A DNA stretch of 24,547 bases from Chara braunii (taxonomy: Eukaryota; Streptophyta; Charophyceae; Charales; Characeae), in assembly GCA_003427395.1 (NCBI GenBank), contig BFEA01000258.1, positions 1,663,588 through 1,688,134 of the forward strand. Reading direction: 5' to 3'. Under the pieces are notes generated by a model, which was not told where the DNA came from, did no database searches, and saw nothing but the letters and a program-made list of their open reading frames with translations. Each line of letters starts with the position of its first letter. Position 1 is the first letter of the stretch. The position numbers and the translations under genes are program-made. Of the stretch, positions 9,500 to 18,159 are shown piece by piece.

Positions 9500-9615
9500 A
9501 ATCTGGTCAAGAATCTGGTAAAGAATTTTGATAAAAATCTTGATAAGAATCTTGTAAACAATCTGGTAAAGCATCGTCTCAAGAATCTGGTAAAGAATCT
9601 TGTAAAGATTCTTTT
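9500..9615. repeat. 12 bp minisatellite (AATCTGGTAAAG)n
   Basis: About nine to ten imperfect copies of AATCTGGTAAAG, with variants such as AATCTTGATAAG. The 12 bp period leaves a plus-strand frame open as Asn-Leu-Val-Lys repeats, which I treat as a by-product of the repeat rather than a gene. Confidence 0.85.
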
Positions 9616-10710
9616 CTTTGGTAAAGAGAAAGCTTGTGGAGGTGCCCGGTTGGCCAAAAGTTGTTGCAAGCTGGTGGCTGCCAGAAGTTTGTTTAACTAA
9701 TGCGGTCCTCCGCACGCATTAGTAAACCCATTGAGCATGTCATTAGCATCCTGTGAAGGCTCGCAAGAGGAGACGTAGAGTTGCCGGTATTACATCGAAC
9801 AGATTTTGGCCCTCTGATGTTCTTATCAGCAGTTACATGTAGGCACAATTCAGCCACTAGGCAGGTATAGGAGAGTTCACAGGACAGGTAGAGACACAAC
9901 TGTGATGAAGTTTTCTCTCCGGAGACTCTGGATGCACGAGACAACAATAGACAGCGGCATGTGAACTTCAACTAACTGATTAGCAAGCTATTAACATGGG
10001 CCATTTCCTCAATTTGTCCGTACAAATTATGGCCTTAGAACTCTTGCCTCGTCGTGTCTTCCCTGCATCTCCTTCAACTGTGGACGAATGTGTGGAATGG
10101 CAATGCTCGTCCATGTATGCATTGCCGTGGCCGACGCTGTGTGAGAGTGATGATGGAAGAGTGCAGTTGGCCGGAAGTCCTGATGGGTGCAGCGATCTGT
10201 TAGCTCTTTCAGCATGCAATCGGTTGTCAGTGAGTGGCACGTCAGCCACAACATCTGTATGGGTGTCGAAGGCATGTGGTAGTAATCCATTCCGGCCTTC
10301 GGCTGCCTCTCTCTGTTGTCATTTTCCCTCAACCAAGGTGAATGGTGCACCCTGCCTTTCACACATTGCGCACAGCACATTTGTGCAGTTGGACTCATGC
10401 GTTTTCGAGCTCAGGAATGGGTGTTGGCATGGCTTATGAGAAGCCTCTCCCCGGCCTCGGCCTTTTAGCCCAGGGATACAATTCAAGTCTACTGCTCAGG
10501 AAGAGCTAGGCCTTCGGCGCGGTAGCCTGTACAGCCCACATGCTTCCCAGGATGATATGCACCGTTCTTCCGGGTGGAGGAGCCTGATGAGCCGGATGCC
10601 TCAGAAACATTTGCGTTCATTTCATTGACTACGACGGCAGTCCTTGTCAATGCATGACAACCTGCACACGGGAAGAACTCATATCACTAGTTGCATGCTA
10701 GGTCTGCAGA
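9616..10710. other. Unassigned stretch with unrecognised frames
   Basis: A plus-strand frame at 9996-10439 (147 codons) is the longest here. Its product is Ser/Cys-rich with no motif I recognise, and overlapping minus-strand frames of similar length make chance openness likely. No promoter or splice pattern supports a gene. Confidence 0.4.
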
Positions 10711-10820
10711 CTACGGTCTTCACCCGTGTAGAAGGGACGGTCATTATAGCGTATTTGGTGCAACTTTCAGTCCAGATACGACGATAACGACCGGGCATTC
10801 TATTCGAGTGAAGACGGTAG
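10711..10820. mobile_element. Foldback MITE, copy 2
   Basis: This is in the same orientation as 9121-9237. It shares CATTATAGC near the left arm, CAACTTTCAG, CCAGATACGACGATAA and the right arm ending GTGAAGACGGTAG. The left arm has several mismatches to the right arm, so this copy is older or more decayed. No flanking duplication is evident. Confidence 0.7.
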
Positions 10821-10912
10821 TAAACATGTTTGGTGGATGGAGAGGACGGCTCCACAGAGTGAAAAGTGGTTGCAGTGTCAACAGGATTTTACGCTCACAA
10901 GAATGAGTCTAA

Positions 10913-11288
10913 GGGCCTCGCCACACCACTCCCGACTTTGAGAATTTTTCGGGAGTGCTCTCGGAAGGAGTGCTTTTCGCCACACTACACTCTCGACCCG
11001 GCCGAGCTCCAAGTCTGAAAATGTCATTTGCCACATGTGGACATGCTCAGTGTGAAGCAGTCTGGCAAAAGTCGTTTGTCCCTTCCAGCTCCACTCCCGA
11101 ATCTGGGATGAAACTGGGAGGAGCGAAGGAGGTCTCTCGAAAAGGCAGCTTTACAGGCGGTGAGTTCGGGAGTGCTCTCGGGAGCCACATTCTGACAGAT
11201 CCTGATTTCAATCTGACAGGTTGAAATCGGGAGCTGGTGTGGCGATGCTGCACTCCCGAAAACGGCCAAGTCGGGAGTAGTGTTGCCC
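10913..11288. mobile_element. PIF/Harbinger-like MITE with TAA target duplication
   Basis: The 376 bp element starts GGGCCTCGCCACACCACTCC and ends with the inverse of GGGCAACACTACTCCCGACT. It is flanked on both sides by TAA (10910-10912 and 11289-11291). A 3 bp TWA duplication and GGGC/GCCC ends are typical of PIF/Harbinger-derived Tourist-like MITEs. Inside, the octamer TCGGGAGT or its complement recurs in both orientations, chiefly near the ends. No transposase frame is present. Confidence 0.65.
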
Positions 11289-11645
11289 TAAGAGGTTGGA
11301 AAGTTGACACCTCTGCGCCAGCTTCCGTAGCTGGATCGGTAACCGGATCCGGAGCATGACCAGCATGACCCATGTGGTCGCAAGAAGACTGGACAGCAGT
11401 CCTCCGTCCATTCAATCAGCATACATCCTTGTCCATTGTGCTTTCAAATTGTCACAGCCAATGCCAGTCTCAACTGCTGCTAAGAGTCGGCGATGGGATG
11501 ATCACAGACAAGATGTAGTCCTTGAGGGAGGACGGCAGAGCATGGTTGAGGATGGCCGGGGACTTGAAATGTTTGATGAGGAGAAGAGAGTGGATAGGGC
11601 CAGCCAGGACGCCGTTGTGGAGGGTCTTTTCGAGGGTGAGGGACT
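11289..11645. other. Unassigned spacer
   Basis: The overlapping frames do not resemble a family. The right part merges into the duplication at 11653. Confidence 0.4.
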
Positions 11646-11652
11646 GGATGCA

Positions 11653-11870
11653 GGGATGGGTCTCACCAGTGGTGAGCTTCCGTCTCGCCCTGGACTTGGA
11701 CTCGTCGGTGAAGCCAGTATATCAAGAGGACAATGTCATGGAGTGGATGGTATTTCTGAGGGCTAGGCGATGGGTGGAGGGATGGGTCTCACCAGTGGTG
11801 AGCTTCTGTCTCAACCTGGGTCTGGGCTCGGCAGCGGAGCCAGCGTATCAAGAAGCAGAAGAAGTCAGGG
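11653..11870. repeat. Diverged tandem duplication, about 126 bp period
   Basis: GGGATGGGTCTCACCAGTGG begins at 11653 and 11779. In each copy it is followed by TGAGCTTC, a GGACTTGGACTC/GGTCTGGGCTC-like segment and GAAGCCAGTATATCAAGA/GGAGCCAGCGTATCAAGA. The second copy ends close to the start of the exonuclease exon region. Frames stay open across it, but the product is not recognised. Confidence 0.75.
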
Positions 11871-11930
11871 GATGCCATGCAAGATGTGTTATTACTTCAC
11901 TCAAGGGAAATGCTGCTTGGTGGATGACAA
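11871..11930 (+). other. Possible half CCCH zinc-finger exon
   Basis: In one plus-strand frame, this segment reads PCKMCYYFTQGKCC, like the first half of a CCCH zinc finger (Cys, about eight residues, Cys after a FTQGKC-type turn). The last Cys and His of the finger do not follow in frame. If real, they would have to lie in another exon. It sits shortly upstream of the exonuclease exons on the same strand. This is a weak call; chance resemblance is quite possible. Confidence 0.22.
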
Positions 11931-12008
11931 AGGCAATTCAGTCATGAGCTGCTGCTACAGCAATCTTTGGGTTTCAGGCCATCGAATGTAAAGAATGTGC
12001 GAAAACAG

Positions 12009-12190
12009 AAGTTCCACCGGTTTGTACGACCAGTAGCAATATCTAGAGACCGTATTAGCAAGTACATCCGCAGGAAGTCTGGCTGGTGGGGCTTAGAAAG
12101 ACTGTGGTATGGTACAGCAGTGCCATTCACACAGGTTTTGCAGGAGTTTGAGCACTGGGCTCTTGGCCATGGGTTGATGTCAACTGGAAA
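12009..12190 (+). CDS. ERI1-like DEDDh 3'-5' exonuclease, internal exon (Exo I to Exo II linker)
   Basis: This exon encodes the segment between the Exo I and Exo II motifs of a plant-type ERI1-family exonuclease, an enzyme class that removes nucleotides from RNA 3' ends. It reads KFHRFVRPVAISRDRISKYI and then GLERLWYGTAVPFTQVLQEF with EHW. This aligns without gaps to the plant relatives as I recall them (FHRFVRP, a KYI-GKYG-like turn, DTAIPF, EEFEEW). The start is set at AACAG|AAG (12009), where the resemblance begins; an alternative acceptor is TTTCAG at 11977. The right boundary is uncertain, since the resemblance fades after HGLMSTGND. The Exo I motif (D-x-E) should lie in an upstream exon, and I did not find it in the window. 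The next exon is at 12925. Confidence 0.62.
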
Positions 12191-12210
12191 TGATCCTCAG
12201 ACGATGTGTC

Positions 12211-12309
12211 TGCAGGCCTTAGCTCAGTGGGTAGAGTACGGTGTTGAATGCACATTGTGGTATAAGGGCGCAGGTTTGGATCTCTGGACCTGCGCCCTGC
12301 ACATTCAAC
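12211..12309 (+). mobile_element. tRNA-like element with nested hairpin, in the exonuclease intron
   Basis: TAGCTCAGTGG (12220-12230) is a consensus pol III A box, and GGTTTGGATCT (12273-12283) matches 8 of 11 B-box positions. Overlapping them is a perfect 11 bp inverted repeat, AGGGCGCAGGT (12265-12275) and ACCTGCGCCCT (12288-12298). An outer pair GTTGAATG (12243) and CATTCAAC (12302) nests around it. A full cloverleaf is not apparent. I read it as a tRNA-derived SINE fragment that has gained a foldback. Confidence 0.45.
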
Positions 12310-12924
12310 CGGCGTGTGCCGACCGACACAGGCATGTGCGTACACCGGGCAACGCAAGCGGTCCGATGCTCGAAACCCGGCCGTGCGCAGGGATTTCAAG
12401 ATACAGCGCCAAACTTTGGGAACCAACCATTGTGTCTGCCGCATTGGAGGCTGCCCCCCTGGGCGTGCCACATGGCATAGCTCTGTGTGGGTTGTCGGAG
12501 AGCATCGCTTGCGTCTCCTCTTCAGTTGTGCGGGGTCATGGGGTCATGGGGGGGGGGGGGGGCTCAGGTGGGAAGAGCAGGGCAGGGAGACCAAGGTTCA
12601 CCACCCCCTGGCAGGCCTACAAAACCCCCCTTGGTGACGGGCGACGGGGTGCTTGATCGCCTCCCGGCAGGTCACCTTGGGGGGGGGCGGAACCTGAATC
12701 GGGGTATACTGCACCCAGATGCAGGCGATCAAGAAGCACCAGTCCTGATCGATACCTGCCCGGGTGTGTGTGCATGGACGAGGTTTAGCGTTCCGTCCTT
12801 GAGTGTGTCTGTGGGTGGGTCTACTGTGCCGACATGGAGGGCCGAACACAGTGCGTCCAGCCCTCGGTCAGACACCCGTGCCCTGCACTGTCCCCGACAC
12901 CCTTCACAACCTTTTCCTTAAAAG
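12310..12924. other. Rest of the exonuclease intron
   Basis: It contains a long G run (about 12549-12562) and a second one near 12675, and otherwise unassigned GC-rich sequence. A pyrimidine-rich segment (CCTTTTCCTT, about 12910-12919) precedes the next exon. The long frames crossing it show no known family. Confidence 0.4.
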
Positions 12925-13154
12925 AGAATGCAGCCTTTGTCACTTGCAGCGTGAAGACGAAGATACCCGAGCAATGCGGTACATCAGGAATCAATCTCCT
13001 GCCATACTTCAACGAGTGGATTAAACTCAAAGACGTCTATTTGGACTTTTATGGTCAGAATGCGAGCAGAATGAAAGCCATGCTCAATAGATTAAAGATA
13101 CCTTTGACAGGAACCAATCATGTTGGCCTTGACGATGCACATAACATAGGACAG
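12925..13154 (+). CDS. ERI1-like DEDDh 3'-5' exonuclease, internal exon (Exo II to Exo III)
   Basis: The exon reads NAAFVTC, SVKTKIPEQC, LPYFNEWIKLKDVYLDFYG and then NHVGLDDAHNI. AAFVTC and KTKIPEQC flank the Exo II motif in plant members, which have GNWD-I between them. Here only Ser-Val lies there, so about three residues including the catalytic Asp (equivalent to D234 of human ERI1) are absent. The Exo III His (codon 13119) and Asp (second of the DD pair, 13131-13136) are present. The left edge follows a pyrimidine tract and AG at 12924. The right edge is the donor CAG|GTACTG at 13155, or CTG|GTATGT at 13161. TTGCAG at 12944-12949 is an alternative acceptor sitting exactly at the gap. The C-terminal exons are not found. 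This may be a pseudogene, or may be spliced in a way that restores the Asp. Confidence 0.75.
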
Positions 13155-13267
13155 GTACTGGTATGTGTGTTGTACATGGACGTGTCACAAGAATCTCTGC
13201 TAGGCGAAAGGAGGACAAAACTGTTAAGTTCATTTTCAGGAGCAGAGTAAACTAGTCTGAGTGGTCC

Positions 13268-13401
13268 TGGACAAACTTATCACTCCAGCAATGATTGCTT
13301 CTCAAATAACTTTTCACTTAGGCGAGAGAGTGGCTACAGGACAAACTTGTCACCCCAGCAAAGATTGCTCCTCGAACAACTTTTCAATTAGGCGAGAGAG
13401 T
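13268..13401. repeat. 70 bp tandem duplication
   Basis: GGACAAACTT begins at 13269 and 13339. The copies share CACTCCAGCAATGATTGCT/CACCCCAGCAAAGATTGCT and then AACTTTTCA-TTAGGCGAGAG. It lies just downstream of the exonuclease exon, probably in the next intron or the flank. Confidence 0.82.
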
Positions 13402-14050
13402 GACCCTGCGGCTGAAATAATGGGGGATCTCTTTTGGCTCCTTGTCGTCTTTGGTCTTTTAGATTCTTTGATGGCCTCGAGAAACAAGGGAAAAAAGAAA
13501 AGGAGTTTTTTGTTCCAGAATATTCATTTTGGTTCCCGAGGGTACAGCTGTCTCCCATGCGGGTCATCGCACCTGCAGGCTGCAGTGTAACAAGCTGGTT
13601 GTCTGGAATGGTAGACACTGAGGTGGAACTGCAGGAGTGGGGGTGCATCAGGGAGAATTGACGAGGGGAGGGTGGGTGGGACTTTGCGTGGGGTAAGAGG
13701 CCGAAGTAAAAGGAGGAGGAAAAAAGGAGCTCCCCATTGAGCACACTGTTAGTTTAAACCACCAGTACCTCACCCACTATGAAGCTGAGCCAGAAAATGC
13801 CCTGCGGGCCAAAAGACAAAACAAGCCGGCACAGGCCTCATTTTGGCTGGCGGCGCCGGCCATTTGGGGCCGGTACCCCGACCCTGGAAAGTTGTGGCTG
13901 TAATCGAGCTGCATTTTTGTTTTTCGAGCAGGGAAAGGTACTGGTGGTTTAATAAGAAGTTTCAACTGGCTGGATAAGGGGGGGGGGAGAGCTGCCCGTT
14001 TAGCACACTGTCCGGTAGAAGTTTTGATTGGCTGGTTGTGCCCAATGACG
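13402..14050. other. Unassigned stretch
   Basis: There are no recognised genes. A GGCTGGCGGCGCCGGCC near-palindrome lies at about 13847, reminiscent of the dispersed repeats at 1823 and 5831. A G run is at about 13979-13987. Confidence 0.4.
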
Positions 14051-14054
14051 CAGA

Positions 14055-14268
14055 ATAAAATTTGGCAGAAAGACCAATCCACTGGGTACATGAGAGTACA
14101 TCCGACCACTTGCAGTTGGTGAAGTGTTTTTTCGTTTTTTGGAGAGGAATCACACTTCTTACATACACTATTGTACGACAGAAAGGCCAATCCAGTGGAT
14201 ACATAGGGTAAATCTGCAGGCTAGCAATTGGCGAGCTCGAAGCGACTTTTTTCTTTTTAGCGGAGCTT
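14055..14268. repeat. Diverged tandem duplication, about 112 bp
   Basis: GCAGAAAGACCAATCCACTG (about 14065) and GACAGAAAGGCCAATCCAGT (about 14177) head two similar units. Each continues with a GGTACAT/GGATACAT motif, a CAGTTGGTGAAG/CAATTGGCGAGC segment and a T-rich TTTTTTCG-like run. The copies are clearly diverged. Confidence 0.6.
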
Positions 14269-14748
14269 CAGGACAGGGAAGTGCCGCTTAAAGAGGTGGT
14301 AAGAGCACCCTCCTTAAGTGGTTCGGTGTTTTGAGGGCTCCATCTATTGTTGGGGAGCTGCACCTGCTGGAAAACGGGTCCAGTGCCCCTTGACGATAGA
14401 AACAGAGAGAGCAGCCTATGCTGCTTGAGACATCCAGTGGTCTTTGGTCACGGACCATCGGGAGAAGCAAGTCTGATGTCTGGCTGTCTGTTGCTTTTGG
14501 CCCGCCATATGGAGCAGTATTTGTTCTTACTAGCAGAGGTGACTGCTAGCCATGTTCTGGTAGTCCGATGACGACCCTCGATAAGCCTACATTGGAGCTT
14601 GGTACAAAGGCGACGAGATATGTGGAGACCGCCAGTTGTTCAGCATGTCACCCTATGGGGGGCCTATTGCTGTCAACCTGCAGATGTCTTGTTGCCCTGC
14701 TGGAGAGCTTTCGACTCTCCCTCCATCCGACAGAAGGCAGTATCCCAG
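14269..14748. other. Unassigned stretch
   Basis: Short frames on both strands have no recognisable content. No repeats or signals are visible to me. Confidence 0.4.
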
Positions 14749-14950
14749 TGGGGAGGTGGTGGGGGGAGAGGGGAGGGGACTCTTATGTCAGAGGTGAGGA
14801 GGCTGAATAGGGGGAGGGGAAGGGATGCCGAAGGGGGTATCTGGCAGCAGGGAGAAGGTACCTGAGGGTGAAGTGCCGGGGGGGGTCGGGGGGAGTGAGG
14901 GGGTGCTGCCATGTGCCAAGGTGCGGGGGAGGGGAGGGGGGAGGAGGGGG
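14749..14950 (+). repeat. G-rich low-complexity tract
   Basis: The plus strand has many runs of four to seven G separated by short A/T/GA spacers, densest at about 14753-14780 and 14876-14948. Four G runs fall within short distances, so G-quadruplex formation on the plus strand is plausible. The open minus-strand frames are Pro-rich artefacts of this composition. Confidence 0.75.
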
Positions 14951-15113
14951 CTGGGGTGATGTGTGGAGTGGCGGACGAGGTTGTGATTTGGCATTGGTGT
15001 GATGGCCAACCTCTTGCCATGTGACTTCCTGATCGAAGTGGGAGCAGTCCCGGAAGTGCGCTTTAGGGGTGTGCCAAGGATTTTTTGGGGGGGGTTGAAG
15101 TTCCAAGTCGGAA

Positions 15114-15395
15114 TTGGGATTTCCTGTGCCAGGTTCGATTAGGTGGTATAGGGAAATGGGTTGGACTAATCACGAATTCGATGAAGAAGAGGGCAAATGG
15201 GTAATTGTGCTTGAATCAAAACTGGAAATGGGGATCCATCTTCGATGGGAGAGACAGATGCTTAAAGGGACAGGGTTGTTCGCAAACACCGTCACCTTAG
15301 CTTTTGACAATCGAATGGTTCGGAGGTATATGCGGGATCTCGTTGGGCTTCCACGTGTCACCGATGAGTTTTGCAGAGTTCGGAGTCCGAGGTAG
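15114..15395 (+). CDS. Unrecognised open frame, possible coding fragment
   Basis: The 93-residue frame is less biased than its surroundings. It contains EFDEEEGKWVIVLESKLEMG (about 21-40), LRWERQM (43-49) and DNRMVRRYMRDLVGLPRV (65-82), with a reasonable mix of charged and hydrophobic residues. I recognise no domain or catalytic motif. It could be an exon, a decayed transposon fragment, or chance. A minus-strand frame of similar length overlaps it. I assign no function. Confidence 0.2.
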   Translation: MGFPVPGSIRWYREMGWTNHEFDEEEGKWVIVLESKLEMGIHLRWERQMLKGTGLFANTVTLAFDNRMVRRYMRDLVGLPRVTDEFCRVRSPR

Positions 15396-16020
15396 ACGCT
15401 CTCAGTCGAGTGCACCTAGCGTGGTAATCCTCAAAGCTGTGAACCTTAGGCGAACCCATGTTGCCCAGAAAGCTCCTCATGACAATATGCACAACATGAA
15501 ATGTGTGCCACAGAGAGGTGATGACAGACCAGGGATGTGTGCTCGTGATTGGGGAGGAGGATGGAGTACGGGGGAAAGTCGGTGTCGATGATTACTAACC
15601 CAAACCCTACTAAAGCCTAACAGTCTGCTCACTCGGGAATCGAAAAGGAAGACCTATCTGGGATGGCGCTTTCCTTGACATCCCACTCGCAGACTCTTCG
15701 TCTCGCCTCGTGATAAGGGAAAGGTGGCAAGTCGGCACAGGGCGCGAAGGAAGGGGAAGGGAGGTGGATTGACCAAAAAGAACAGCCTAGAAAAAGTCAT
15801 AATCAAAAGACAAGTGTGAAACCCAAATGGTTGACACAAACCCGATCCCCTTTGATTATTAGTTAAATGTAAAACATTTATTCATAATCATGTACAAAAT
15901 AGCAAATAAACGGCTCAGAATTTCAGCAATTATTACATATTCGCCATAGACATAGAGAACTACAAAATCAGAGCAAATGTGAGGCATTATACATTCCGTC
16001 ATTATCAGTGCGAGTGCCCA
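15396..16020. other. Unassigned stretch with an AT-rich part
   Basis: From about 15850 to 16000 the sequence turns AT-rich and holds AATAAA motifs on both strands (plus near 15904, minus near 15889). This could be a 3' end region of an unseen gene. No coding sequence is supported. Confidence 0.35.
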
Positions 16021-16070
16021 CACATCGTCAAAATGATTGGGAGAGCACATCGTCAAAATGATTGGGAGGA
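16021..16070. repeat. 25 bp tandem duplication
   Basis: CACATCGTCAAAATGATTGG begins at 16021 and again at 16046, with GAGAG or GAGGA following. Two copies only. Confidence 0.9.
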
Positions 16071-16299
16071 CGAAGAAGGGGAAGGGGACGAACTGATTGA
16101 CAGAATTTGCAGGAAAGGAAGGAAGAACTCTCTCTCTGAGAACCTGAAACACACAATGAGCCTAACCAGATCCCTACTTCAGTGCGGACAGTCTGTCATC
16201 TTGTACCCACCAGCTAGTAGAGCGGTCACCCCGCTTAGCCCGATTATGCAAGCCAGGTCTGCCTGTGCTTGGCAGTCCGTCGCATAGCTTAAGGAGGGG

Positions 16300-16740
16300 C
16301 TGTGCCACACCCCTCAGGCTGTAGGATGAGGAAGGGTAGGAGTCCCCATAGGCCTCTTAGAGGGAAGGACTCAATAACAGCTATTGGAAGGAGGCTGCCA
16401 TAGCCCTGAGAGCTCAAGGTGAAGGTTTGGGCCATCCTAGGAGGAGGAAGATCTGAGGAAGGAGAATGAAGGTGAGAGGAGCATCAAGATGTGGAGAGGA
16501 AGGAAAAAGAAAGGGGCTTTTGAACTTGGAAGGTGCCGTAGGAGGTCCATCACACTTTGGATCATCCTAGGAAGCCATAGCTAGTCCTACAAGAGGTTGG
16601 AGGGGAAGAGTAGGGAGGAGGAGGTAGAGAAAAGTGGACTGCATCAAGACCGAAAGAGAAGGCCTTCAACTAAGAGAGGTTAGTGGAACATGGGAACAGG
16701 AAACCCCCCCACTAAGAGAGGTTAGTGGAACATGGGAAGG
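16300..16740 (+). repeat. Purine-rich tract with a 42 bp duplication
   Basis: The plus strand is A/G-rich over more than 400 bp. Within it, ACTAAGAGAGGTTAGTGGAA begins at 16669 and 16711, each followed by CATGGGA and a C run. At about 16745 the bias flips abruptly to pyrimidine (CT) for about 110 bp. Confidence 0.7.
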
Positions 16741-16744
16741 GGAA

Positions 16745-16856
16745 CCCCCCCCTCTACTACTACTACTCTTTTTTCTTCTTCATCTTCCTCTCCTACTTCC
16801 TCATCTATGTCCTCTTCTTCTTCTTCTTCTTCTGCCTTTCTCTTCATTATAGGAGT
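16745..16856 (+). repeat. CT-rich microsatellite-like tract
   Basis: CTACTACTACTACT followed by TTCTTCTTC-type runs. It is the mirror in composition of the purine-rich tract to its left. Open frames here give Ser/Phe/Leu homopolymers and are not genes. Confidence 0.8.
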
Positions 16857-16959
16857 GCTAATTCTGATGATCTTTCTTTCTTGCCATTTTGTTGTTCTGT
16901 CATCTATTCTAGCCTCTAGACTATAGGTGTGTACTTGATACTACTTTGGATTGTACTAG

Positions 16960-17545
16960 GTGGCTTTCCGATTGATTGCACCTTGTCTTTTTGCTATGCC
17001 ATTTTGCTGTTCTCTCATTTATTCTAGCCCCTAGACTTAAAGCACCGGTGCATGGCCCCAGCCAATTTGAGAGTCCGATTAAGTCTCTCCTAAAGTTTTG
17101 GAGGCTTGCGCGCCATTGATAAAATAAGCCGAAGGCGGGCGGCCTCCGAAAGGGGCGGGCGGCCAATGGCTGGCACCTACTGGCGGTTTACCTTGTCTTT
17201 TTGCTGTTCGCCCACTTAGTCTAGGCTGTAGATTCTGTATGAACTCTAGTTCCTGCTTGGGAGCATACTAGCAAGGACATTTTGATGTGTATGCCTTGTC
17301 ATTTTGTGCACTTGGCCCTACCTCCGATCATACTAGGTAGCTCTCCTATTGATTGTACCTTGTCTTTTTTCTGTTTTCTCGCTTGATCTAGCCTCTAGAT
17401 TAGGAATGAACTCTAGTTCCTAATCCTATTGATTGTACCTTGTCTTTTTGCTGTTTTCTCACTTTATCTAGCCTCTAGACTAGGAATGAACTCTAGTTCC
17501 TACCTCGGAGTATACTAGGTAGACATCTTGATGTACATGCCCTGT
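16960..17545. repeat. Imperfect repeats with CCTTGTCTTTTTGCTGT motif
   Basis: The motif ATTGATTG(T/C)ACCTTGTCTT recurs near 16970, 17347 and 17427, with a related CCTTGTCTTTTTGCTGT at 17191. Most copies are followed by a CTCACTTTATCTAGCCTCTA-like segment and then by TAGGAATGAACTCTAGTTCC, itself an imperfect inverted repeat. Spacing is irregular, about 80 to 210 bp. It leads straight into the 67 bp satellite. Confidence 0.7.
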
Positions 17546-17559
17546 CATTTTACTGTACT

Positions 17560-18159
17560 GATTTTCAGCAGTAGGCCTTGGTGAATTCTGAATTTTCTGC
17601 GATTAGCTGTAGGTTTGGTACAATCTGATTTTCTGCAGTAGGACTTGGTGAATTCTGAATTTTCTGCAATTAGCTGTAGGTTTTGTACAATCGGATTTTC
17701 TGGAGTAGGNCTTGGTCAATTCTGAATTTTCTGCAATTAGCTGTAGGTTTGGTACAATCTGATTTTCTGCAGTAGGACTTGGTGAATCCTGATTTTTCTG
17801 CAATTAGCTGTAGGTTCGCAGCAATCTGATTTTCTGCAGTACAACTTGGTGAATTCTGAATTTTCTGCAATTAGCTCTAGGTTTGTTACAATCTGATTTT
17901 CTGCAGCAGGACGGTGACTTCTGAATTTTGCAAATAGCTGTAGATTCCTGATTTTCTGCAGTAGGACTTGGTGAATTTTGAATTTTATGCGAATAGTTGT
18001 AGGTTTGGTGCAGTCTGATTTTCTGCAGTAGGACTTGGTGTAATCTGAATTTTGTGCACAAGTAGCTGTGGGACTTGGTGTACAAGACTTGCTAGGTGAT
18101 GTCCACAAGTAAGTTTTGGTGTACAAGTAGGACTTGGTGTAATCTGAATTTTGTGCACC
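17560..18159. repeat. 67 bp satellite array
   Basis: GATTTTCTGCAGTAGGACTT recurs at about 17560, 17627, 17694, 17761, 17828 and 17895, so the period is 67 bp. It then becomes irregular and shorter toward 18159. Each unit also has GAATTCTGAATTTTCTGCAA and TTAGCTGTAGGTTTGGTACA. One undetermined base lies at 17710. 67 is not a multiple of 3, so minus-strand frames shift between units and give staggered copies of one peptide. These are not genes. Confidence 0.92.

Noticed and set aside
9353-9700. Frame with Asn-Leu-Val-Lys repeats
   Set aside because: It follows a 12 bp minisatellite with no unique domain.
9996-10439. 147-codon plus-strand frame
   Set aside because: No family resemblance, and comparable frames exist on the other strand, so it is probably chance.
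17560-18159. CRISPR-like regular repeats
   Set aside because: The repeat unit fills the whole period with no unique spacers, and the context is eukaryotic, so it is a satellite.
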